Source: a virus
Length of the DNA stretch: 39,588 bases
IMG/VR virus record: IMGVR_UViG_3300031688_000044
Coordinates: 1-39,588 of that record
Direction: 5' to 3' (one strand)
In this document: positions 29,847 to 38,059 of the stretch, in pieces
Layout of the letters: each line of letters begins with the position of its first letter
Position numbering within the stretch: position 1 is the first letter of the stretch
Made by a program: the position numbers and the translations under genes
Notes under the pieces: generated by a model
What the model was told of the DNA's origin: nothing
The model's database searches: none
Seen by the model: the letters and a program-made list of their open reading frames with translations, nothing else

Positions 29847-31502
29847 ATGGGCTTAGTATTTAAGGATCTAAATAAGGATAATATAAAGGTTACGCCTTAC
29901 ACTGCACATAAACAGTGGAACGTAACCTTGGCTAATGCCACTGATCTTGGTGTAATTACATACGATGGAGAATATGCAATAGGCGACTTCAATATATCAG
30001 ATCATCCAATTGAATCAGCAACTACATATGCAACCACATCAAATGGCCAATACAAGCGATTGATCCATGCATCGATTGACAAGCTGTATTATGCAGGAAA
30101 CGACAATAGATACGATGTATACTGTAATGAGAATCCAAACAAGCAAATACGTGAATATTCAAGCAAGGTAACAGTCATATCCATTCCAAGACAGATATTT
30201 GGTGACAAGCTGCATGCAAAATCATTCAAGCTAACATCTGGATCAGTTGTGATATTGGATGACGGATTCGGTAATCTATACGACTCAACCGACACAAATG
30301 ATTATATATCAAATGAGCATACAACGCTACATCTCGGTTTATGGGAAGGGTATAGATTTAATCAAACATCTGTAACAACTACACTGAAAACTGAAGGCCA
30401 ACTACAATTATCATCAGCAGCTCAAAACATACAGTTTGTTGATGGGAAATGGGGAAAGGCTGCAAAGTTCCACGGAACAATATCGTCACAAGAATCAACG
30501 AATAGCGTAATACGAATTGATGGATCAGCTGATATCTCATTTGATGATGATTTTGCAATATCATTTTGGTTTAAGGCTCCAACAGCTCAGTCGTCGACCC
30601 GAAGCTACATTGGACGTCCAACGCCAAGTGGAGAACGAGCACTATCAAATGTATACGTTAATTCAATGTTATCAAAGGCTGGTTTTACTGGAAATCATAT
30701 TCCATTCGATATATCTATTGCAAACGACCGATCTAATGCAGATGGAAAAATCATATTTAAACGTGAAAGCAAGTCTGGATCAGGCTTAATGCAAATATTT
30801 TCAGCAGCAACATATAATGATTCTACACTTCACCATTGCCTAGTTCAGAAAAATGGATCAACAATTGAACTATATATTGACAATGGCACACCAGTAACGG
30901 CAACCGATACTGCAATTGGCGTAACAACATCCAATGACATACCAATCCACGTTGGAGGTAGACGATGTGGATTTAAGCATTATTCAATAGACGATGGCTG
31001 GACCGGAGAAAACATAGCGTATCCATTCACTGGCGAAATAGATGAAGTTAAATTCTTCGATAGATCGCTAACATCGGCTGAACGTACTTCAAACTATTCA
31101 TCTGTAAACAACACAAATAGGGTTGGAAATATAATGTACGAGCATGGTATTGCAACAATAACAACGCCATTGGTTGGTGGAAAGGATATTTACCATAGTT
31201 CATCTGCATACGATGAATTATCATTCAAGGGATCTCATAATGTAACTGAACATATGTATGTATGCAACGTGTTAGATGGTGAATATAATAGTTCATATAA
31301 CATAACATTGCGTGACAAATACGATATAAACAGCGAAGATTTGCGATCACATGTAACACAATCGGAGTTCTCACCATATATCACATCGGTTGGGCTATAT
31401 AATGATTCTGGTGATCTATGTGCAATAGGTAAAATGGCTCAACCAATTAAGAAGCCAGACGATTATGATATATCATTCATGATCAGATTCGATACAAATT
31501 AG
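29847..31502 (+). CDS. LamG-domain structural protein, 551 aa
   Basis: It begins MGLVFKDLNKDNIKVTPYT, with an AAGGAG ribosome site just upstream. Residues about 160-410 are a LamG/concanavalin-type sandwich (DGKWGKAAKFHG; SFDDDFAISFWFKAP; LHHCLVQKNGSTIELYIDNG; GEIDEVKFFDRSLTSAE). The C-terminal end is shared with the preceding protein. LamG domains bind glycans or surface proteins, so a host-recognition role is likely. Confidence 0.7.
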   Translation: MGLVFKDLNKDNIKVTPYTAHKQWNVTLANATDLGVITYDGEYAIGDFNISDHPIESATTYATTSNGQYKRLIHASIDKLYYAGNDNRYDVYCNENPNKQIREYSSKVTVISIPRQIFGDKLHAKSFKLTSGSVVILDDGFGNLYDSTDTNDYISNEHTTLHLGLWEGYRFNQTSVTTTLKTEGQLQLSSAAQNIQFVDGKWGKAAKFHGTISSQESTNSVIRIDGSADISFDDDFAISFWFKAPTAQSSTRSYIGRPTPSGERALSNVYVNSMLSKAGFTGNHIPFDISIANDRSNADGKIIFKRESKSGSGLMQIFSAATYNDSTLHHCLVQKNGSTIELYIDNGTPVTATDTAIGVTTSNDIPIHVGGRRCGFKHYSIDDGWTGENIAYPFTGEIDEVKFFDRSLTSAERTSNYSSVNNTNRVGNIMYEHGIATITTPLVGGKDIYHSSSAYDELSFKGSHNVTEHMYVCNVLDGEYNSSYNITLRDKYDINSEDLRSHVTQSEFSPYITSVGLYNDSGDLCAIGKMAQPIKKPDDYDISFMIRFDTN

Positions 31503-31510
31503 GAGACAAT

Positions 31511-31954
31511 ATGTCACATTGGTTATATAATGGGTCAATTCTGAGTGAAACCCCAGAAGACATGTTTGGTTTTGTTTACTTAATAACAAACAATCAAACT
31601 GGAAAAAAATACGTCGGTAGAAAATACTTTGGTACAACTCGACGAATAAAGGTACCAGGCAAAACTCGCAGAAAGGTTATTAGAAAGGATTCAAATTGGC
31701 GAGAATACACTGGATCATCCAAGCTACTGAATTCAGATATAGCTAAACTCGGTAAATCCAACTTCACATTTGAGATATTGATACTTGGTGAAACAAAGGG
31801 ACAGGTAAACTATCTTGAGGAAAACATCCACCACCGATTCCATGTTTCAGCAAAATCAGATTTTTACAATGATTGCATAGGCCCTAGGCGCTTCGCCAGA
31901 GTTAGATTAACAGAACAAACATTCGAGAAAATAAGCACCATAAAATTTTCATAA
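31511..31954 (+). CDS. SegE-like GIY-YIG endonuclease, 147 aa
   Basis: GFVYLITNNQTGKKYVGRKYF contains the GIY-YIG core in the variant form of phage SegE-like nucleases (F-V-Y ... Y-V-G). A catalytic Arg-rich region (GRKYFGTTRRIKVPGKTRRK) follows, then DSNWREYTGSS and a Glu in the motif NYLEENIHHRF. Such proteins are free-standing homing endonucleases that move between phage genomes. It sits between adhesin and primase genes, so it may be a mobile insertion. The stop is followed directly by a promoter. Confidence 0.75.
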   Translation: MSHWLYNGSILSETPEDMFGFVYLITNNQTGKKYVGRKYFGTTRRIKVPGKTRRKVIRKDSNWREYTGSSKLLNSDIAKLGKSNFTFEILILGETKGQVNYLEENIHHRFHVSAKSDFYNDCIGPRRFARVRLTEQTFEKISTIKFS

Positions 31955-31977
31955 TTCAACTTTTTTTCTTATATTTA
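31945..31977 (+). promoter_or_regulatory. Early-type promoter, T-rich variant, before primase
   Basis: A T-run (TTTTTTTCTTATATTTA) ends in the core TTATATTTA at 31969-31977, only six bases before the ATG at 31983. It resembles the 15445 promoter and separates replication genes from the late adhesins. Confidence 0.55.
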
Positions 31978-31982
31978 AACAT

Positions 31983-32888
31983 ATGAAAAAACAAAGGCTA
32001 ATTCATCTTCTGCAGGCAGTACTCGGTATTGCAAAGATCAGCAAAAATGAAATAGCCTTTGCATGCCCTTACTGCTCCCATCCAAAAAAGAAGTTCAACA
32101 TCAATTTGAATAACTATCGGTGGCACTGTTGGGTATGTGGAATAAAGGGTGTTGGAATACACCGGATATTCAAGGCAGTTGGAGCTGGTAGTAAGATTGC
32201 TGAGCTGAACTTGCTCACACCGAAGCAAACGGTTGAAACCGATAAACTATCGACGATATGTGTATTACCATATGAGTTCATACCAATGATCAACGGTAAC
32301 CGATATAGTCCAGAATACAAAAATGCAATGACATATTTACGCAATAGGGGATTATCTAAGGTCGACGTATTACGACATAATATTGGATATTGTGAATCTG
32401 GGTATTATGCAGGATATATTATTGTGCCAAGTTACGATGCTAACGGAATATTAAACTACTTCGTTGGTAGATCGTACTATGAAGTCGCATACAAGCACAA
32501 AAATCCAAAAGTATCTAAAGACATAATTGGATTCGACATGTTGATAAACTGGAAAGAAGACATAAACCTATGTGAAGGCGTTTTTGATGCATTTGCAATA
32601 GGTGAAAATACGATACCATTGTTTGGGAAGTTTTTATCGCCAAAACTCAAGCAACAGATTAATGACAAAAAGGTAAGGCGGATTAATGTAATATTAGATA
32701 AGGATGCTATGAAAGAAGCTCTGAGACTATCCGAATATCTACTAGGATTAGATGTGGACGTACATTTAATTGAACTGCCAAACGACACTGATCCAAGTGA
32801 TATTGGACTTGATAAAATGAAAGAAATAATTAATAAATCTGAATCATTGGATTTAACAAAAATAGTGGAGATGCGATTTGGATTTTAA
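31983..32888 (+). CDS. DnaG-type primase, T4 gp61-like
   Basis: A zinc ribbon near the N-terminus has CPYC (Cys28, Cys31) and CWVC (Cys49, Cys52). The catalytic TOPRIM fold shows LCEGVFDAFA with Glu198 and LDKDA with Asp239 and Asp241. The protein makes RNA primers for lagging-strand synthesis with the phage helicase. At 301 residues it is a compact phage primase close to T4 gp61 (342). It overlaps the next gene by 11 bases, so the two are translationally coupled. Confidence 0.9.
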   Translation: MKKQRLIHLLQAVLGIAKISKNEIAFACPYCSHPKKKFNINLNNYRWHCWVCGIKGVGIHRIFKAVGAGSKIAELNLLTPKQTVETDKLSTICVLPYEFIPMINGNRYSPEYKNAMTYLRNRGLSKVDVLRHNIGYCESGYYAGYIIVPSYDANGILNYFVGRSYYEVAYKHKNPKVSKDIIGFDMLINWKEDINLCEGVFDAFAIGENTIPLFGKFLSPKLKQQINDKKVRRINVILDKDAMKEALRLSEYLLGLDVDVHLIELPNDTDPSDIGLDKMKEIINKSESLDLTKIVEMRFGF

Positions 32889-35800
32889 TAAAATAGACGT
32901 AGGATTTAATGAAATTGACAAAATATTACACGTGGCTGATATCCATATTCGAAACTATCAGCGACATGCGGAATACCGTGCTGTATTCAAACAACTATAT
33001 GACGAGATCGATCGCCTTCCTAAAAACGCTATTGTCTATGTAGGCGGAGATATTGTACATAGTAAAACTGACATATCACCAGAGTTAATTGAACTAACGT
33101 CTGAATTCTTTACTAATTTAGCAGATAGACGACATACTATTGTTATAACTGGTAATCATGATGCAAATCTAAATAATTCAACTAGGTTGGACTCATTAAC
33201 GCCAATAATTTCAGCGCTAAATCATCCAAACTTGCACTACCTAAAGGATTCAGGTGTATATCATATAGCAAATGTGCACTTCACAGTATTTGGAATATTT
33301 GATGATCCTGCTACATTTATTAAATCGGACTCATTTGACGCCGAAACAAAGATAGCATTATTTCATGGTGCAGTTGATAAGTCGACTACTGATAAGGGAT
33401 ATGTTGTTAGTAATGACAATTTGCCCGTAACAATGTTTGATGGATATGACATGTCAATGTTGGGAGATATTCATAAGCGACAATTTTACGACGAAGCAAA
33501 AACGATACTACAGATTGGCTCAACATTGCAACAAAATTTTGGTGAAGCATTTGAAAACCATGGATGTGGCATATGGGATGTTAAATCTAGGACTGTCGAA
33601 TTTGTAGACTTCACAAATAATTACGGATATTATACTATTGATATAGCTGATGGTGTACTTCCCAATATATCAGATATACCAAAGTATCCCCGGGTTAGAT
33701 TGCGTACAACAAATACAACTCAAGCTCAAATAAAGGAATTAACTAAAACAATTAAAACTAGCTGCAAAACAACTGACATCGTTATAATTAGAAACGATAG
33801 ATTGGATGCACAAAATAAGAAAACTAGAAAGATTGTTAGGGATATTCGTGACGTTTCATATCAGAATCAATTGTTGGATGATTATATTAGAACAAATCAT
33901 AATCCAGATGATGAGACAATGCGTAGAATTAAGAACATAAACAGGGAATTGAATAAACGATTACTTGACGCCGATGTATCAAGGGGAATCAATTGGAAAC
34001 CCAAAACGTTTGAATTCGACAACATGTTCAGCTATGGGCCAAACAATAAAATTGACTTTTCTAAGGCGAACGATGTGATTGGAATATTTGCCCCTAACCA
34101 TGCTGGTAAATCTGCAATATTTGATGCGCTAATGTTCTGCTTATTCAATAAATGCTCTAGAACATTCTCTGCTGCAAATGTAATGAATAATAGATTAGAT
34201 ACATTCAATAGCAAATTAAACTTTGAAATAGACGGTGTAGATTATTTTGTTGAACGTAGGGGAAAACGAAACAAGGATGGTAAATCGGTTCGAGTTGATG
34301 TTGACTTTTGGATGATCGATGAATCCGGTGAAAAACTATCACTTAATGGTGAACAACGTAGATATACAGATAGAAACATAACTGGATATTTGGGAATATA
34401 TGAGGATTTTGTACTAACAGCAATGTCAATGCAAAATAACAATACTGGATTCATTGATAAACCTCAACCGGAAAAGAAAAATCTATTGTCTAAGTTTTTA
34501 GACATATTTGTTTTCGAGGAATTATTTAGATTAGCCAATGACGAAATAAAGTCTGTACAAACATTACTGCGAAATTTTAAGAATGTAGATTATGCGCAAA
34601 AATTAATTGACGCAGAATACTTGTTGGATGAACATGTAATAGCATACGACACGTTATCTGCACAACAAGCTAAATTAACTGAAGATTTAGACGCTGCCGA
34701 ATTATCAATAAAGGATAAATCTGCGGAACTAAAGCATGTATCAGTATCAACAGACTTGGCTGCTATGCAATTAACTAGAAGCAATGTCGCATCAGATATC
34801 GTTGATCATACAGATAAGCTGGAAAAATATTCGGCGTATATGGAAACAAATAAACTAAAGTTGGACGAACTGGCAACAGAGATGTTATCATATGACATAG
34901 TTCAATTGAACACGCAACATGCAACAATGCAAACTGAACAGTCAAATAACAGACAGATTCAGCAAAAGATTGGCATAATCAAGGTAAACGTACAAAATAA
35001 ATTAACATCAATATCAAAGTTAGCAAAGCATGAATATGATCCAAACTGCGAATACTGTTGCAACAACGACTTTGTTAAATCAGCTGAAGATGCAAAAATT
35101 GAATTATTAGACGATAAACTGGTCGTGGCATCGTTATTGGCAGCTAAATCGGACTCTGACAAATTGCTACAAGGTGCAGCCAAAATATCGGATGATATTC
35201 GTGCGTATAGCACACTAACAAATGACCAATCAAAATATATTCGATATGAGTCAGAAGTTGTTACAAAATTGGAACGACGTAGAAATGCATTACTTGAATC
35301 AAATAGAAATTTAACTGATGTTGATGCAAGTATTGTTATATATTACCAAAATGAAGCTGCAATAAAGCATAATATATCTATAAACCTGGAACTGTCTAGC
35401 CTAGAATCAAATAGATCATCGATCAAGGGTAGAATATCGTCCCAAAACATAGTATTACGTAATGCATTCAGTAGTGTATCCATGGCAAAACAAACAATTG
35501 AATCAATTCAGACAATAATTGGTGATGCACATGAATTAGAATTGAAACTCAAGTCATACGAATATTATTTAGATGCAATTAGACGCGATGGAATTCCATA
35601 TGAAATTATTGCAGAAACATTACCATACATTGAAGAGGAAGTAAACAATACACTTTCGCAAATAGTTGATTTTGAGATACGTTTTGACGTTGACGGTAAG
35701 GACATATTGAGCTACATAAAATACGACGACAATATGTGGCCACTTGAAATGACTTCGGGTATGGAAAAGTTTATAAGCTCATTAGCAATTAGAGTTGCAT

Positions 35801-36024
35801 TGATTAAGGTATCTAACTTACCACGTCCGAACTTCCTAATTATTGATGAAGGATTCGGTAACCTAGATTCAACCAACATCAGCTCACTTGAATTATTATT
35901 TGGTTATCTCAAGACTGAATTCGACTTTCTAATGATTGTGTCACATATTGACATCATGAAGGATATGGTTGACAGTTTAATTGAAATAGACGTAACAGAT
36001 TCAACGAGTCTAGTACAATATTAA
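32878..36024 (+). CDS. Fused Mre11-Rad50 recombination protein (gp47-gp46 fusion), 1048 aa
   Basis: The start is TTG 32878 (MDFNKIDVGF). No in-frame ATG follows for about 180 codons. Residues 1-260 are an Mre11/SbcD-type nuclease: HVADIH (Asp21, His23), GGDIV (Asp58), TGNHD (Asn93, His94), LFHGA (His163) and GDIHKR (His199). From about 375 the Rad50/SbcC ATPase begins: FEFDNMFSYG, then Walker A APNHAGKS (405-412), a long coiled coil with a CEYC zinc hook (724-727), the signature TSGMEKF (959-965) and Walker B LIIDEGFG (Asp990, Glu991). T4 encodes these halves as separate overlapping genes 47 and 46. Here they are one uninterrupted frame. The complex resects DNA ends for recombination-dependent replication. 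Confidence 0.9.
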   Translation: MDFNKIDVGFNEIDKILHVADIHIRNYQRHAEYRAVFKQLYDEIDRLPKNAIVYVGGDIVHSKTDISPELIELTSEFFTNLADRRHTIVITGNHDANLNNSTRLDSLTPIISALNHPNLHYLKDSGVYHIANVHFTVFGIFDDPATFIKSDSFDAETKIALFHGAVDKSTTDKGYVVSNDNLPVTMFDGYDMSMLGDIHKRQFYDEAKTILQIGSTLQQNFGEAFENHGCGIWDVKSRTVEFVDFTNNYGYYTIDIADGVLPNISDIPKYPRVRLRTTNTTQAQIKELTKTIKTSCKTTDIVIIRNDRLDAQNKKTRKIVRDIRDVSYQNQLLDDYIRTNHNPDDETMRRIKNINRELNKRLLDADVSRGINWKPKTFEFDNMFSYGPNNKIDFSKANDVIGIFAPNHAGKSAIFDALMFCLFNKCSRTFSAANVMNNRLDTFNSKLNFEIDGVDYFVERRGKRNKDGKSVRVDVDFWMIDESGEKLSLNGEQRRYTDRNITGYLGIYEDFVLTAMSMQNNNTGFIDKPQPEKKNLLSKFLDIFVFEELFRLANDEIKSVQTLLRNFKNVDYAQKLIDAEYLLDEHVIAYDTLSAQQAKLTEDLDAAELSIKDKSAELKHVSVSTDLAAMQLTRSNVASDIVDHTDKLEKYSAYMETNKLKLDELATEMLSYDIVQLNTQHATMQTEQSNNRQIQQKIGIIKVNVQNKLTSISKLAKHEYDPNCEYCCNNDFVKSAEDAKIELLDDKLVVASLLAAKSDSDKLLQGAAKISDDIRAYSTLTNDQSKYIRYESEVVTKLERRRNALLESNRNLTDVDASIVIYYQNEAAIKHNISINLELSSLESNRSSIKGRISSQNIVLRNAFSSVSMAKQTIESIQTIIGDAHELELKLKSYEYYLDAIRRDGIPYEIIAETLPYIEEEVNNTLSQIVDFEIRFDVDGKDILSYIKYDDNMWPLEMTSGMEKFISSLAIRVALIKVSNLPRPNFLIIDEGFGNLDSTNISSLELLFGYLKTEFDFLMIVSHIDIMKDMVDSLIEIDVTDSTSLVQY

Positions 36025-36032
36025 GTATGTTG

Positions 36033-36041
36033 TATATTTAT
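36033..36041 (+). promoter_or_regulatory. Late-type promoter box TATATTTAT
   Basis: GTATATTTATATAC is also a short inverted repeat. It is followed by a CCTAA/TTAGG hairpin (36051-36065) in the leader, 53 bases before the ATG at 36086, which has a GGAG ribosome site. Confidence 0.55.
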
Positions 36042-36085
36042 ATACGATATCCTAAGTAGATTAGGGTAGGTATATTGGAGACACA

Positions 36086-38059
36086 ATGATTAGAAAAAGA
36101 AATGCATATAAGGGTTTAGCCGAATTACCCGTACTTGTAACAGATCAATCAGTTCATTCTGAATATTTTAACGTCTCTGATATACCCCAAACTCTTACCT
36201 CCGGCAAAAATCAATTCAAATTAACTGGAAACAGTTCATTACTTGAAATAAATACTGAAATATCGGTTGAAATAACTGATGCTATAGGTCAAGTTATTTA
36301 CCATGAAGTATTAAATTACAAGGATGGATTGGATAGAAGACTCGTTGCAATATATGTTTATCCAGAGACTCCAGCTGGCCCTGCAACACTAACTATCATT
36401 GGAACAGCAGCAAAACGTCCAAACGGTCGCGATGTATCTGACAACTGGAAAGGTAAACAAAATGTACGCTGGAAAAAACAATTATATGTTGATCCAACGC
36501 AAGCAAATATAACTCCAATACTATTCAATGAAAACCCAAGAGTACATATTAATGAATCTGTTCGAAGTCAATTATCTCAGTCGTATGCAATAGGAACAGC
36601 ATCTGCTGCAACATATTCAACTGGAACAGGTACATATTCAAAATTATCAAATAATCAGTCGCAACTGAACTTTGTTGGAGCAACACTAACATCTGACATG
36701 ATAGGCGGATCTATATCAATTACTCCATCTACTGAATTAGTCGATGGCTACCTAACTCCTAGCACTCCACCATCATTCAATGCAACAATTGTTGACGTTA
36801 TAAATTCTACCACAATCAAGATTTCCCCACATTATTCAGTAGATGTAACAATTGCAAATCCAAACATCAGTCGAAATTCAACCATGAATTATGGTGGACC
36901 ACTGCAAACAACTGTTTATCCAATTACGTTTGCATTCACATCATTCCAAATATCATACATGCAGATTCCAGATGCATATACAACTGTAGCTGAAAATCAA
37001 ATTTCATATGCAAGCATAATAGTTGCAAACATGGATCCAATGGTTGGAGACGTACACAAGATAAAAACATATATGAAACTGAATAGCGAGACAGACTGGA
37101 ATCCGGTATCAGATGACATAGTAGAGTCACGTGAATTATTGATAGATTCATCCAACATATTCCATAGAAAGCCAACAGGCAAGTTTGTTAATTCAGACGT
37201 ATTAACATCGTACTGGGAATCGTCTATGGTAGGTGTAGTTGGAAGTCCAACAACAGCAGTTAGTGACGTTGAATTGGTAGATGCAGTTGAATTGTCTGGA
37301 ACAGAATTGCTATTGAATGCTACGCCAAGATCATCAGCTTACACTAGATTTAATGGCACAAAACCAATACAAATATATAAAGGCAACACATATTATTTAT
37401 CGTTTAGGGCTAAAAGTATATCAGTTAATGACAGTCCAAATGGTCTTGTTCATCCATTGGTTAAGTTCTATTTGTCTGGATCAGGTGTAACTTCACAGAT
37501 ACCTGAACTAGGAAAATATATTGGAAAGATATCACCGCCATCAACTAGTCCAGTACCGACTGGCAAGATGCAATATTTTGCTTCAACGACAAATGGAGCT
37601 TTTCCAACGCGTATGCTATCATCAACTGGCCAATCTCGTTCCCAAGCAACTTCTCCGCAATCGCCAACAACTAGTCCTCCACAGATAACTAATCCGATAA
37701 CAGTTGATGAAATGCTGGGATTTGAATTCACAGCCGATAGCGATGGATCAATTGTACCAGTATTCAAAATATCACATGGTAAATGGTGGATATCGGATAT
37801 ATCACTAACGTCTACGTCTGAAACTGGCTTCACGCCGAATCATACATTTGTAGACGTACAATTAAATACGCAGCAACAAGACGCACAACTCGACTTTAAG
37901 TTTGATTTTTACAATGCAAATGAACAACTGGCTGAATATTCACATATAGTTCGCGACATAAACTTCGCAGGACCAAATACATATATAAACGGTGCAAACA
38001 ATCATATAATTGGATCACTTGTGATTGGAAACGGAATAGTACTTAGAGGAGTATCTTAA
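36086..38059 (+). CDS. Large structural protein, 657 aa, probable fibre or baseplate component
   Basis: It begins MIRKRNAYKGLAELPVLV. The N-terminal 150 residues are beta-rich with domain-like turns (LLEINTEISVEITDAIGQVIY). At about residue 425-560 a CBM-like sandwich (YTRFNGTKPIQIYKGNTYYLSFRAKS) is followed by a Pro/Ser/Thr-rich linker (STSPVPTGK; QSRSQATSPQSPTTSPP). It ends NGIVLRGVS. The next gene starts on its last stop base. Probably a tail fibre base or adhesin. The family is not recognised. Confidence 0.6.
   Translation: MIRKRNAYKGLAELPVLVTDQSVHSEYFNVSDIPQTLTSGKNQFKLTGNSSLLEINTEISVEITDAIGQVIYHEVLNYKDGLDRRLVAIYVYPETPAGPATLTIIGTAAKRPNGRDVSDNWKGKQNVRWKKQLYVDPTQANITPILFNENPRVHINESVRSQLSQSYAIGTASAATYSTGTGTYSKLSNNQSQLNFVGATLTSDMIGGSISITPSTELVDGYLTPSTPPSFNATIVDVINSTTIKISPHYSVDVTIANPNISRNSTMNYGGPLQTTVYPITFAFTSFQISYMQIPDAYTTVAENQISYASIIVANMDPMVGDVHKIKTYMKLNSETDWNPVSDDIVESRELLIDSSNIFHRKPTGKFVNSDVLTSYWESSMVGVVGSPTTAVSDVELVDAVELSGTELLLNATPRSSAYTRFNGTKPIQIYKGNTYYLSFRAKSISVNDSPNGLVHPLVKFYLSGSGVTSQIPELGKYIGKISPPSTSPVPTGKMQYFASTTNGAFPTRMLSSTGQSRSQATSPQSPTTSPPQITNPITVDEMLGFEFTADSDGSIVPVFKISHGKWWISDISLTSTSETGFTPNHTFVDVQLNTQQQDAQLDFKFDFYNANEQLAEYSHIVRDINFAGPNTYINGANNHIIGSLVIGNGIVLRGVS

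Noticed and set aside
24602-31502. Possible diversity-generating retroelement target in the LamG adhesins
   Set aside because: No reverse transcriptase, template repeat or adenine-specific variable repeat is visible in the window.
31511-31954. SegE-like nuclease marking a group I intron in a neighbouring gene
   Set aside because: The adjacent adhesin and primase are complete frames without interruption, so the nuclease is free-standing.
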